A stretch of 50,652 nt of DNA from an uncultured Bacilli bacterium (GTDB lineage Bacteria; Bacillota_I; Bacilli_A; RF39; UBA660): the NCBI GenBank assembly GCA_947624565.1, contig CANQKX010000008.1, forward strand, positions 1-50,652, in the 5' to 3' direction. The notes beneath the pieces are model-generated. The model had not been told where the DNA came from. It did not search any database and was given only the letters and a program-made list of their open reading frames with translations. A program made the position numbers and the translations under genes. Shown here piece after piece: positions 26,832 to 35,581 of the stretch. Numbering within the stretch: the stretch's first letter is position 1; each line of letters opens with the position of its first letter.

Positions 26832-27098
26832 TTAGTTCTCTTTTGTTAAATATGACAATATTGCCTCTATCATTTTCCATTCTTCTTCTGTTGTAATATT
26901 TTCCAAAATTCTTTCATTTTCATTGTATATATATGAGGATGCATATATTTTCTTAGTACCATCTTTATATTTAGTATTATCGGTATAAATTAAATAATTT
27001 TTATCCTTTGTTTCTAAATCACAAAGAATATCACACTTTATTTTTTTTCCCTTTTCATCTATATAACAAAATTCACTATTATTTGATAAAGTGTTCAT
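26832..27098 (-). CDS. yrzB: DUF1292 family protein (YrzB)
   Basis: 88 aa. The FCYIDEKGKKIKCDILCDLE opening, YLIYTDNTKYKDGTKKIYAS and C-terminal EEWKMIEAILSYL match DUF1292. Function unknown. It lies one base downstream of ruvX and directly upstream of the methyltransferase gene, as in the conserved yrzL-yrrK-yrzB block. Confidence 0.92.
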   Translation of the reverse strand: MNTLSNNSEFCYIDEKGKKIKCDILCDLETKDKNYLIYTDNTKYKDGTKKIYASSYIYNENERILENITTEEEWKMIEAILSYLTKEN

Positions 27099-27099
27099 A

Positions 27100-27522
27100 T
27101 TATACCTCTTTTCTTTTGTCTAAATAACTTTGTAATATAATTACAGCAGAAATAGAATCTACATTTTTTTTTCTTTTTTTTCTTGATACATTACCTTTTA
27201 TCATTATATTATTTGCTTCAACACTAGTTAATCTTTCATCTTGTAAAATTACATTTAAATTTAGTCTTTCTTCAAGTAACATTTTAAAATTAAGACTTCT
27301 TTTAGAAGCAAATCCTAAGGAATTATCCATATTCTTAGGTAATCCTAAAACAACAGTTGATATATTAAATTCATCAATAATAGGTTCTAATTTATTTACT
27401 GCTTCAATGTAATTTTCATTATCAAAAATTATTGTTTTATATTTAGATGCGATTAATCCTTGATTATCACTAATTGCAACCCCTAAAGTTTTTGTTCCTA
27501 AATCTAAACCTAAATATCTCAT
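27100..27522 (-). CDS. ruvX: Putative Holliday junction resolvase / pre-16S rRNA nuclease YqgF
   Basis: 140 aa with an RNase H-like fold. [18 protein letters not shown] gives the first catalytic Asp (D7), [14 protein letters not shown] the middle strand, [12 protein letters not shown] the catalytic Glu, and [17 protein letters not shown] the last Asp helix. YqgF family members process the 16S rRNA 5' end (YqgF/RuvX). The start overlaps the ireB stop by ATGA. Confidence 0.96.
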   Translation of the reverse strand: MRYLGLDLGTKTLGVAISDNQGLIASKYKTIIFDNENYIEAVNKLEPIIDEFNISTVVLGLPKNMDNSLGFASKRSLNFKMLLEERLNLNVILQDERLTSVEANNIMIKGNVSRKKRKKNVDSISAVIILQSYLDKRKEV

Positions 27523-27767
27523 TTATCTAGGTAATTTCTAAGTAAAACTTCAACTATTTGTGTACGTTCTAACTTACAAATCTTCTTTCTTGATTCATTG
27601 TATGAAGAAATATATCCTGGATCACCACTAATTAAATAACCTACAATTTGATTAATTGCATTATATCCTTTTTCTTCTAGTGCATCATATACATCTTTAA
27701 TTGTTTGCTCAACTAATACATTGTCTATTTCAGTTACATCAAATAAAAATGTAGTATTTGATTCCAT
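27519..27767 (-). CDS. ireB: IreB family regulatory phosphoprotein
   Basis: 82 aa, UPF0297 (YrzL/IreB). The N-terminal [12 protein letters not shown] carries threonines equivalent to those phosphorylated by the PASTA kinase IreK in Enterococcus. [20 protein letters not shown] and [20 protein letters not shown] are the family signatures. In Enterococcus it is a negative regulator of cephalosporin resistance. It is followed by ruvX with a 4-base overlap. It has a GAGGTGA ribosome site. Confidence 0.96.
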   Translation of the reverse strand: MESNTTFLFDVTEIDNVLVEQTIKDVYDALEEKGYNAINQIVGYLISGDPGYISSYNESRKKICKLERTQIVEVLLRNYLDK

Positions 27768-27816
27768 AGTATCACCTCAATTAACTATTTATAACTAGTA
27801 TAGCATATTTTTAAAT

Positions 27817-27847
27817 AAAAATAAACTATGTAAATATAGTTTATTTT
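27817..27847 (-). terminator. Intrinsic terminator after mltG
   Basis: AAAATAAACTAT pairs with ATAGTTTATTTT around a 6-base loop, with a U-rich 3' side on the minus strand. Confidence 0.75.
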
Positions 27848-27849
27848 TT

Positions 27850-28944
27850 CTAATATTCAAGCCATAAACCACTTGATTTTAATTCTTGTATTGTTTTATT
27901 ATGTCCAGCATCAGTTTCATTAAAATATACCTTAAAGTTTTTATCTGTAACAAAATATAAATAATTATTACTTTGATAATTAATTGCTGCTTCAATAGAT
28001 ATTTTACTTGGATTACATATTGGTCCAACTGGGAACTTACCAGAACTTGTTGATGATCTTGTATTGTATGGATTATTACTATTTATTTCTGACATATATA
28101 AATCTCTTTCTCCAAGTTCAACTTTAAATGCATAATATGTAGTTGCATCACTACCTAAGCTCATGCCTTTATTTAATCTATTAATAAATACACCTGCGAT
28201 ATTTTTCCTATCATCAAGAGTAACACCTTCACTTTCTAGCATAGAAGCAAGTGTAATAATTTGATGTATAGAATAATTACTTGATTCAATATTTTGTTTA
28301 TATTGATTTAATATATTTCCTGTTTGATCTAACATTTTTTTAAATATATCTTTAACAGATGCATTAACTTCAAAATTATATGTATCAGGAGCTAAATAAC
28401 CTTCTAAAGGATAGTATATACTTTCATTTAATATACTATCATCTAAAAACCAATATTCATCTATTAATGATTTTATATAATCTTTATCTTTAAGTAAATT
28501 AAATACATCATCATATGAATTAGTTGTATTTTTATCTATTGTATTTGCAACAACTCTCATAGTTTTTCCTTCTATGAAAGTTATTGTAATTTCTTTATTA
28601 ACTATATTACTTCCCTCTTGTAAAATTTTTGATATTTCTTTTAAACTCATATTTTTATCAAGTAAATAATTACCTGCTTTTATATTTGATACATTATTTA
28701 CTTTTGCATATATTAAGAAGAATAATTCATTTCTTATTAAATCTTCTTTTTTTAAAGTAGAAATAACTTCTTTAATGGTACTTCCTTCTTTTATTTCAAA
28801 TGTAACCTTTGATGATTTTTTACTAATTGGTGTTGTATTTATATAGCAATAAATTATTAATGTAGCAAATAATAATATTACTAATATGGGAATTATATAT
28901 ATTAATTTAAATTTCTTTTTATTCTTTTTTCTTTTTTTACTCAT
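27850..28944 (-). CDS. mltG: Endolytic murein transglycosylase MltG
   Basis: 364 aa. A Lys-rich cytoplasmic start and a TM helix (~13-32) precede a LysM-like subdomain (FEIKEGSTIKEVISTLKKED) and the YceG catalytic domain. The catalytic Glu is in ITLASMLESEG, followed by GVFINRLNKGMSLGSDATTYY and YNTRSSTSSGKFPVGPICNP. It cuts nascent glycan strands at the membrane and sets glycan length. It overlaps alaS by eight bases. In B. subtilis it lies after yrzB; here it has moved between alaS and ireB. Confidence 0.97.
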   Translation of the reverse strand: MSKKRKKNKKKFKLIYIIPILVILLFATLIIYCYINTTPISKKSSKVTFEIKEGSTIKEVISTLKKEDLIRNELFFLIYAKVNNVSNIKAGNYLLDKNMSLKEISKILQEGSNIVNKEITITFIEGKTMRVVANTIDKNTTNSYDDVFNLLKDKDYIKSLIDEYWFLDDSILNESIYYPLEGYLAPDTYNFEVNASVKDIFKKMLDQTGNILNQYKQNIESSNYSIHQIITLASMLESEGVTLDDRKNIAGVFINRLNKGMSLGSDATTYYAFKVELGERDLYMSEINSNNPYNTRSSTSSGKFPVGPICNPSKISIEAAINYQSNNYLYFVTDKNFKVYFNETDAGHNKTIQELKSSGLWLEY

Positions 28945-30709
28945 TTTCTTTTTCCTCTTCTAATATTGCCTTAATTCTTCTAACTCCAGAAGATGATGCT
29001 TCTTCTTTTATTATTTTAAATTTACCAAGTTCACTTGTATTTTTGACATGTGGACCACCACATAATTCTTTTGAAACATCTCCAATACTATAAACTGTTA
29101 CTATAGATGGATATCTATCTATAAACATACATTCAGCACCAGTTTTAATAGCGTCTTCTTTGCTCATTTCTTCTTTTGTTACATCAAGAGAATCTTTTAT
29201 CCATTTATTAACTAAATTTTGTGTATTTTCTTTTTCTTCTTCAGTTAATTTATGATCACATGAAAAATCAAATCTCATTCTTTCAGATGTTATATTAGAT
29301 CCTTTTTGATGAACATCTTTATTAACAGTTATTTTTAAGGCAGCATTAAGTAGATGCGTAGCAGTATGATATTTAACTTCCATATCTCCAGTAGATGCAA
29401 GTCCACCTTTAAATTTACCGCTTGATGATTTTCTAGATAATTCTTGATGTGCTTTAAATTTTTCCTTAAAACCATCTATATCAACTTGTATACCTTTTTC
29501 ATTAGCAAGTTCACATGTAAGTTCTAATGGAAAACCATATGTATCATATAATTTAAATGCTAAATCTTTATTTAGTTTATTATCATTTATGTTTTTTATT
29601 ATTTTTTCAAATTCCTTAAGACCTTTTTCTAAAGTTTTATTAAATTTTTCTTTTTCTTTTCTTAATTCTTCTATAATAATATCCTTATTTTTTGATAATT
29701 CAGTATAATATTTTTTGAAATCTTCTATAATACATATTGCAATTTTCTCTTCAAAATTACTATTAATATCAATATCTAATTTTTTAGCATGTCTTATTGC
29801 TCTTCTAATTAATCTTCTAAGTATATAACCTTGATCTGTATTAGATGGTTTAATTTGTGCTTCATCACCTAATATAAATACCGCTGCTTTAATATGATCA
29901 GCAATTATTCTCATACTTTCTTCATTACCTTCATATGGCTTATTAGAAACTTCTTCAATAGTTTTTATTATATTTTTCCATATACTTGATTTATAGTTAT
30001 CATCTACACCTTCTAATACTGCAACTACTCTTTCAAGTCCCATTCCTGTATCTACATTTTTCTTAGGTAACTCTGAAAAAGAACCATCTTCATTATGATT
30101 ATATTGCATAAATACATTATTCCATATTTCTACCCATCTATTATCATTTGGATCAAATTTATCAGGTACTTTGTCATTACTTCTAAAATAAAAGATTTCT
30201 GTATCAGGGCCACATGGACCTATCATATCCATATTAGGCCACCAATTATTATCTTCACCTAAATATGCTATATTTTCTTCTTTAATTCCTAGTTTTTTCC
30301 AGTAATTAGCAGATTCTTCATCAGCTTTTACTAAATTATTTCCTTTAAATACAGTAACTGCAAGTTTTTCTATTGGTATATTTAAAACTTTTGTTAAAAA
30401 TTCAAAACTATATGATATACTTTCTTCTTTAAAATAATCACCTAAACTCCAGTTACCTAACATTTCAAAAAATGTATGATGTGTTTTATCTCCTACCTCA
30501 TCTAAATCATTTGTTCTGATACATTTTTGATAATCACAAAGTCTTGTACCATAAGGATGTTTTTCTCCTTTTAAATATGGTATTAAAGGCTGCATTCCTG
30601 CTGTATTAAAAAGTACAGATGGATCATTTTCTGGTACTACAGGAGCAGATGGTATTTGCTTATGATTTTTACTTACAAAAAAATTTATATATAATTCTCT
30701 TAAATTCAT
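28937..30709 (-). CDS. alaS: Alanyl-tRNA synthetase, short form without C-terminal domain
   Basis: 590 aa, compared with ~870 in most bacteria. The class II catalytic core is intact (VLFNTAGMQPLIPYLKGEK; GPCGPDTEIFYF; VDTGMGLERV). The tRNA-recognition helices and the editing domain follow, with HTATH at 448-452 and CGGPH at 550-554 as zinc/editing residues. The protein then ends; the DHHA1/C-Ala domain is missing. mltG begins at the stop codon, so this is not a frameshift or a split gene. AlaRS without C-Ala is usually monomeric and binds tRNA less tightly. It is cotranscribed with a UPF0200-like kinase under the alanine T-box. Confidence 0.96.
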   Translation of the reverse strand: MNLRELYINFFVSKNHKQIPSAPVVPENDPSVLFNTAGMQPLIPYLKGEKHPYGTRLCDYQKCIRTNDLDEVGDKTHHTFFEMLGNWSLGDYFKEESISYSFEFLTKVLNIPIEKLAVTVFKGNNLVKADEESANYWKKLGIKEENIAYLGEDNNWWPNMDMIGPCGPDTEIFYFRSNDKVPDKFDPNDNRWVEIWNNVFMQYNHNEDGSFSELPKKNVDTGMGLERVVAVLEGVDDNYKSSIWKNIIKTIEEVSNKPYEGNEESMRIIADHIKAAVFILGDEAQIKPSNTDQGYILRRLIRRAIRHAKKLDIDINSNFEEKIAICIIEDFKKYYTELSKNKDIIIEELRKEKEKFNKTLEKGLKEFEKIIKNINDNKLNKDLAFKLYDTYGFPLELTCELANEKGIQVDIDGFKEKFKAHQELSRKSSSGKFKGGLASTGDMEVKYHTATHLLNAALKITVNKDVHQKGSNITSERMRFDFSCDHKLTEEEKENTQNLVNKWIKDSLDVTKEEMSKEDAIKTGAECMFIDRYPSIVTVYSIGDVSKELCGGPHVKNTSELGKFKIIKEEASSSGVRRIKAILEEEKENE

Positions 30710-30710
30710 C

Positions 30711-31262
30711 TTACTTCCTTCTTTCTATTATTTTATATACATATTCAAGTTTTTTATTAAATTTATTTATATCATCATTATTACAAATAAAATAATCAGC
30801 ATATGCAATTGGTCCACCTTTTTCTAAAGTTTCTATTTCTGAAATATCTCTTTTATTTGCATCTTCGTTATTATAAGGTCTATTAGTTCTTTTAGAAATT
30901 CTTTCGTATCTAATTTGCCTATTAGTAACAATTGCTAATACTTTTAAATTTTCAAATTCTTGTTTTAATATTTTTAATTCACTCCATGAATATATTCCAT
31001 CAAGTACTACATCATTATTAGTTAATTCATTTTTTATCTCATCAAGTAAAACTAATGCATATGCTCCCATGCCTAGTTCTTTTCTTAATTTTTCTCTCAT
31101 CATTTTTTCATTTGTTTCATTAATTTCAATATTTTCTTCTTTTAATTTTTTTAATGTTACTCCACCAAAGTATATAACTTTATAACCTTTATCAGAAAAA
31201 AATGAAGTTGCTTCACTTTTACCTGAACCACACATTCCTACAATTGCTACTAAATTTTTCAT
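30711..31262 (-). CDS. UPF0200-like P-loop kinase
   Basis: 183 aa. The Walker A motif GMCGSGKS (9-16) is followed by KVIYFGGVTLKKLKEENIEI, REKLRKELGMGAYALVLLDE, VVLDGIYSWSELKILKQEF, RYERISKRTNRP and GGPIAYADYFICNND. This is the pattern of UPF0200/dephospho-CoA-kinase-like nucleotide kinases, best known from archaea. The substrate is unknown; CoA or nucleotide phosphorylation is only a family-level guess. It lies one base upstream of alaS and is the first gene after the alanine T-box, so it responds to alanine starvation. Confidence 0.82.
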   Translation of the reverse strand: MKNLVAIVGMCGSGKSEATSFFSDKGYKVIYFGGVTLKKLKEENIEINETNEKMMREKLRKELGMGAYALVLLDEIKNELTNNDVVLDGIYSWSELKILKQEFENLKVLAIVTNRQIRYERISKRTNRPYNNEDANKRDISEIETLEKGGPIAYADYFICNNDDINKFNKKLEYVYKIIERRK

Positions 31263-31279
31263 ATATTACCTCCATATAT

Positions 31280-31447
31280 AAATAAAAGGATAGTACACAA
31301 TAAGGAGTCATATGACGGTACCATCCTTTATTTTTTCTTAATTACATAACGAAGTATAACTCCGGCCCAAATAAGGCAATCTCAGGTAGTAGCATTTTCA
31401 TTAATAAATAATGTTAATTTACACCAACCATTAACTCTCTTTTAATA
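31280..31447 (-). promoter_or_regulatory. T-box riboswitch (Ala) for kinase-alaS operon
   Basis: Minus strand: Stem I start AGAGAGTTAATGGTTGGTG, candidate specifier GCU (Ala) at 31393-31391, T-box core GGATGGTACCGTC (31324-31312), and a terminator pairing AAAGGAT with ATCCTTT followed by UAUUU. The core differs slightly from GGTGGTACCGCG. Alanine specificity agrees with alaS downstream. Confidence 0.9.
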
Positions 31448-31456
31448 ATTTATTAA

Positions 31457-32590
31457 TTACTTTCTACCTTCATTGATTTTTATTTTATCAAAATTAAATA
31501 TTTTATATTGTTTGTCAATGAATAATATAATACTTTTAATAATTGCACAAACAGGTAGTGCTATGCACATACCAATTATACCAAAAAAATATCCAAATAT
31601 CAATAAGCTAATCAAAATAGTTACAGGATGTAATTTCATTGTTTTACCTAAAAGTATAGGTTGAATTATAAAATTTTCTATTAATTGAATAACTACAAGA
31701 CTTATACTTATTATTATTCCTGTTTTAGTATTTTGCATAAATGAAACTAATACAATTGGAATTGCTCCTATTATAGGTCCAATATATGGAATAATATTAG
31801 TAAAAGAATTAAATAAAGAAAAGAAAATCGGTGCTTTTAAATTAAATATTGAAAAAGATATAAGTGACATAAAAAATACGATTATTACTATCAAAAATGT
31901 ACCTTTTATATACATAAAAATATATTGACTTATTTCTCTTAATAATTTCTTTAATTTCCTTCTATATTTTTTGGGAATTAGTATAAAAATATTATTTTTA
32001 AAGTTTTTAAAGTCAAATAATATATAAAAACTAATTATTATTGATAAAATACTACAGGTTATAAATGATATAGTATTATTTATGATACTAAGACAATTAT
32101 TTGGGAAATCTCTTGTTATTAATAATATATAATTATTTAAAAATGATTTAATATTTATTTTAAATTCACTTGACAATGAAATTTTAGATATTAGATTATT
32201 AATAAAAATATTCGTATTATCTATAAATTCTGGTATTGATTTATTTATTTCTTTTATTTGAATAGTTAAATTAGGAACAATTAAATACATAATAAGAGAT
32301 GTTAATAATATAAAAATAATATAAACTATTAAACAACTAAATATTCTTTTTATATTTTTATTTTCTAGTTTACATACTATTGGATTAAGTAAATATGCTA
32401 TAAATATACCAATAAATAATGGTGATATTATTTTTAATATTATTAATAATAAATTTGTTATCTTAAGTTCTTTATTTATAAGTAAGATTATATATATTAA
32501 TAAAATTATAAAAAATATGAATATTATTTTAAATATTTTATGCAAAGTATTTATTGTTTCATTTATTTTTTTATTATCTAAATCATTCAT
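31457..32590 (-). CDS. yrrI: AI-2E family transporter-like permease (YrrI)
   Basis: 377 aa from the ATG at 32590, which follows AGGTGAA; a GTG three codons upstream overlaps it. About eight TM helices with a central soluble region. The family signatures are IISPLFIGIFIAYLLNPIVC near residue 50, FTNIIPYIGPIIGAIPIVLV and the C-terminal HPVTILISLLIFGYFFGIIG. These proteins are exporters or channels of varied substrates; the autoinducer label is historical. In B. subtilis yrrI also precedes alaS. Confidence 0.93.
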   Translation of the reverse strand: MNDLDNKKINETINTLHKIFKIIFIFFIILLIYIILLINKELKITNLLLIILKIISPLFIGIFIAYLLNPIVCKLENKNIKRIFSCLIVYIIFILLTSLIMYLIVPNLTIQIKEINKSIPEFIDNTNIFINNLISKISLSSEFKINIKSFLNNYILLITRDFPNNCLSIINNTISFITCSILSIIISFYILFDFKNFKNNIFILIPKKYRRKLKKLLREISQYIFMYIKGTFLIVIIVFFMSLISFSIFNLKAPIFFSLFNSFTNIIPYIGPIIGAIPIVLVSFMQNTKTGIIISISLVVIQLIENFIIQPILLGKTMKLHPVTILISLLIFGYFFGIIGMCIALPVCAIIKSIILFIDKQYKIFNFDKIKINEGRK

Positions 32591-32643
32591 TTTATTCACC
32601 TAAAAATATTTTTCCCATAATAAATATTATTTATGTAAAAGAA

Positions 32644-32665
32644 AAAAATCTATTAAAGATTTTTT
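32644..32665 (-). terminator. Intrinsic terminator after the 49-residue ORF
   Basis: AAATCT/AGATTT stem on the minus strand with a UUUUUUC tail, immediately past the stop codon of the small gene. Confidence 0.65.
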
Positions 32666-32666
32666 C

Positions 32667-32816
32667 CTAGTCCATATTATCTAGCATTTTGGTAACTTCT
32701 TTACCTGCTTTTGAAACCATCTTTCCAAGTTTACCAGATTTATATTGGTCGTACATAACAACTGCTCCTGCACCCATACCAACACCAAGTACCATCATGC
32801 CTAGTGCTTTTTTCAT
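32667..32816 (-). CDS. Small membrane protein, 49 aa
   Basis: Short ORF with a clear AGAGGTGA ribosome site seven bases before the ATG. It starts MKKALGMMVLGVGMGAGAVV (one Gly/Met-rich TM helix, residues ~4-21), then a cytoplasmic basic tail YDQYKSGKLGKMVSK and GKEVTKMLDNMD. The layout (N-terminal helix followed by an amphipathic basic tail) resembles YtxH-like small proteins, but no family is certain. It lies between recD2 and yrrI and has its own terminator. Confidence 0.75.
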   Translation of the reverse strand: MKKALGMMVLGVGMGAGAVVMYDQYKSGKLGKMVSKAGKEVTKMLDNMD

Positions 32817-32884
32817 TTTTTCACCTCTTTAATAATATGTTTTGGCATAAGTAGCCATTTATATTATTTACAAATGATAAATAT

Positions 32885-35071
32885 TTATTCTCCAATTAAT
32901 GATAATAATCTCTCTTTTAAATAAGTTTTTCTTATAGTTTCAAAATTATTTCTAATAGAATATACAAATGCTTTTTCATCTCCAATAATAGTTAAATTAT
33001 TTTTTGCTCTTGTTACAGCAGTATAAATTAATTTTTTATATAACATTACTCTATATTGAAAACAAACAGGAAGTATAACTATTTTAAATTCACTACCTTG
33101 TGCTTTATGAACACTTATTGCATATCCGTGTTTTATTTTATCAAAATCTTTTGGTGTATATTTTACAATATTTGAATCAAAGTTAATACTAATAGTATTA
33201 TTTTTAATTGAAGTAATATATCCAATATCACCATTAAATACATTATTATCTATATCATTTTCTAGTTGCAATATTTTATCATTTTCTCTATAAATTACAT
33301 CTTTACTAACTATATAATTTTGTCCAACATCTTTATTAAATACTTCTTGTAATTCTCTATTTAAATTGTCTATACCATTTTCACCTTTATACATCGGTGC
33401 TAAAACTTGTATATCTGATGATGAATATCCTTTTTCTATTGCTTTTTGACATACTGATTTAACTACTTCTTTTATATTATTATCACATTTTATAAAACTA
33501 TAATCATCTTTTTTTATAAGAAAGTTTTCTGATAATTCATTATCATTTATTTCTTTAGCAAGTATTGATATATATGAATTTTCTCCTTGACGATATATAT
33601 CTGATAAATATGTAACATTAATCATATTTGAATCAATTAAATCTTTTAAAACTTTACCCGGAGATACACTTTCAAGTTGATTGTAATCACCAATAAATAA
33701 TAATTTTATATCTTTTTTTAAACCTTTTAATAAATTTGATAATAATATTGTATCTATCATACTAACTTCATCTACTATTACAAAATCTACATCTGATTTA
33801 TTTCTTTCGTTTATTATAAATGAATTATCTTCTTTATTCCATTTTAAAAATCTATGTATAGTAGATGCAGGATATAAACATGCTTCACTCATTTTTTTGC
33901 TTGCTCTTCCTGTTGGTGCAAGTAAAACTAATTTTTTTTGCATTTCATTATTAGTATATCCATTTATTTTTCTATATAACTCTAATATAGCTTTTATTAT
34001 TGTTGTTTTTCCTGTTCCAGGAGAACCAGTTATTATACTAAAATTTTTAACAATTGCATTTTTAATTGCTAATTTTTGTTTATCATTATATTTAACATTA
34101 AAATGAAATTCTAAAGAATCAATATCTTTATCAAATTTTTTATAAATATAATCTTTTTTATTAATAAGATAATAAATTATATTACTAATATTATTTTCAG
34201 AATCAAAATATTCTCTTAAAAAATATTTATTTTCTTCTATGATAATATAACCTTTATTTTGCATAATATTTAAACTTTCTTCAAATAAATTAACATCTAT
34301 TTCATTATTTAAAAAGTTACATACAAAATTAAAAATTTCATCAAAATACAAATATGTATCTCCCTTTTGAAAGCATAAGTTATTCATTGAATATATGATA
34401 GATGCTTCTATTCTTCTTTGATCAGTATCTTCTATATTTAAATTTTTTCTTATATTTTCTAATTTTGAAAAATTTATTTCAGGTATATCATACATTAAAT
34501 TATAAATATTATCATAAACAACTTGCATTGTAATATCTTTATATTTGTTATATATTTTCATAGAATCTTTAATAGAAAATCCTATTTTATTTAATTGTAT
34601 TATTATATTATAACTTTCATTATATTTAGATAATGTTTCATATATTTTTTTTGCTTTTTCTTCTTTTATATTTGGTACAAGAAGTAAATTTTGATAGTTT
34701 TCTTCAATTAAAGATAATGCATTCTCTCCTAAGGTATCAACAATTGCTTTGGCTGTTTTTTCACCTACGCCTTTAAATAAATCCCCTGATAAAAAGTCTA
34801 TAATAGCATCTTTTTCTTCGGGCATTACCCTTTCATATTCACTTACATTATATTGAAAACCATATTTTATATTATCTACAAGTTCTCCATAAAATATATA
34901 TTTTTCATCTACAATAAGTTCATGAAAATATCCAGTAAATGTTATAGTATCGTCAATGTAATCTTGCATATTAATATCATTTGTTTCTTTTACTTTAAAA
35001 AGACCAACTATGTAATTTTGGTCTGATTTAAAAATAATTTTAGAAAAAATTCCTTTAATATAATTTTTCAT
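32885..35071 (-). CDS. recD2: ATP-dependent DNA helicase RecD2
   Basis: 728 aa from the ATG at 35071; a GTG three codons upstream is in a weak ribosome site. RecD2-type: N-terminal OB-like domain (FTGYFHELIVDEKYIFYGEL), helix-hairpin-helix region with FKGVGEKTAKAIVDTLGE, then the SF1 core with GSPGTGKTT (Walker A), DFVIVDEVSMID (motif II), LSDIYRQ and HGYAISVHKAQGSEF (motif V/VI). It unwinds DNA 5'-3' and helps in mismatch repair and fork stability without RecBC. B. subtilis recD2 (yrrC) is in the same region. Confidence 0.97.
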   Translation of the reverse strand: MKNYIKGIFSKIIFKSDQNYIVGLFKVKETNDINMQDYIDDTITFTGYFHELIVDEKYIFYGELVDNIKYGFQYNVSEYERVMPEEKDAIIDFLSGDLFKGVGEKTAKAIVDTLGENALSLIEENYQNLLLVPNIKEEKAKKIYETLSKYNESYNIIIQLNKIGFSIKDSMKIYNKYKDITMQVVYDNIYNLMYDIPEINFSKLENIRKNLNIEDTDQRRIEASIIYSMNNLCFQKGDTYLYFDEIFNFVCNFLNNEIDVNLFEESLNIMQNKGYIIIEENKYFLREYFDSENNISNIIYYLINKKDYIYKKFDKDIDSLEFHFNVKYNDKQKLAIKNAIVKNFSIITGSPGTGKTTIIKAILELYRKINGYTNNEMQKKLVLLAPTGRASKKMSEACLYPASTIHRFLKWNKEDNSFIINERNKSDVDFVIVDEVSMIDTILLSNLLKGLKKDIKLLFIGDYNQLESVSPGKVLKDLIDSNMINVTYLSDIYRQGENSYISILAKEINDNELSENFLIKKDDYSFIKCDNNIKEVVKSVCQKAIEKGYSSSDIQVLAPMYKGENGIDNLNRELQEVFNKDVGQNYIVSKDVIYRENDKILQLENDIDNNVFNGDIGYITSIKNNTISINFDSNIVKYTPKDFDKIKHGYAISVHKAQGSEFKIVILPVCFQYRVMLYKKLIYTAVTRAKNNLTIIGDEKAFVYSIRNNFETIRKTYLKERLLSLIGE

Positions 35072-35122
35072 GATATACACCCAAGATAATTATATCAAAA
35101 ATAAAAGGTATTTTAAATACTT

Positions 35123-35581
35123 TTATTTATTATTAATAACATTAGGATTATATGTATATACAATATTGTCTTTCAAATCGTCTAATTTTTCTTTTAGCAA
35201 TTTTACTTGATTATCATCTAACCACATAATTGAATTTAAATAATAATGAAGTTGTTTATAATTACCAATTTCATAAACTTTATTAAACAAATCTAATTTA
35301 TTATTTGAAGTAAGCCAATCTACATATTCAGAAAAATAAATTAAAATATTTATATCCTCTATTTCACATACTTTTTTAATAATTGAATCTTTTTCTTCTT
35401 CAATCAAAAAATCACTTTCACAAAAAACTTCGTATATTAAATTTATATTATTGCTTTCTAATATTTTACTTATTAATATTTTTCTAGCATTTAAATTAGA
35501 TTTTTTTAGTATATTAATTATTTCAAATTCACTTTTTTGTATAATATTACATGATTTTTTTATTTTGTTAACTGTATTCAT
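35123..35581 (-). CDS. Helical repeat protein, 152 aa
   Basis: Start set at the ATG at 35581, which follows AAAGGAAG; it overlaps the mtaB stop by 14 bases, so the two are coupled. I do not recognise a family. Residues ~55-145 form three imperfect ~31-residue repeats, with cores INLIYEVFCESDFLIEEEKD, INILIYFSEYVDWLTSNNKL and YKQLHYYLNSIMWLDDNQVK. Each has two predicted helices. The spacing and pattern resemble the 34-residue repeats of the gene at 42903, suggesting a related solenoid. It lies between mtaB and recD2 and may be a protein-binding scaffold. Confidence 0.6.
   Translation of the reverse strand: MNTVNKIKKSCNIIQKSEFEIINILKKSNLNARKILISKILESNNINLIYEVFCESDFLIEEEKDSIIKKVCEIEDINILIYFSEYVDWLTSNNKLDLFNKVYEIGNYKQLHYYLNSIMWLDDNQVKLLKEKLDDLKDNIVYTYNPNVINNK

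Noticed and set aside
28937-30709. alaS as a frameshifted pseudogene
   Set aside because: There is no room downstream for a missing C-terminal part, because mltG starts at the stop codon, and all catalytic and editing motifs are intact.
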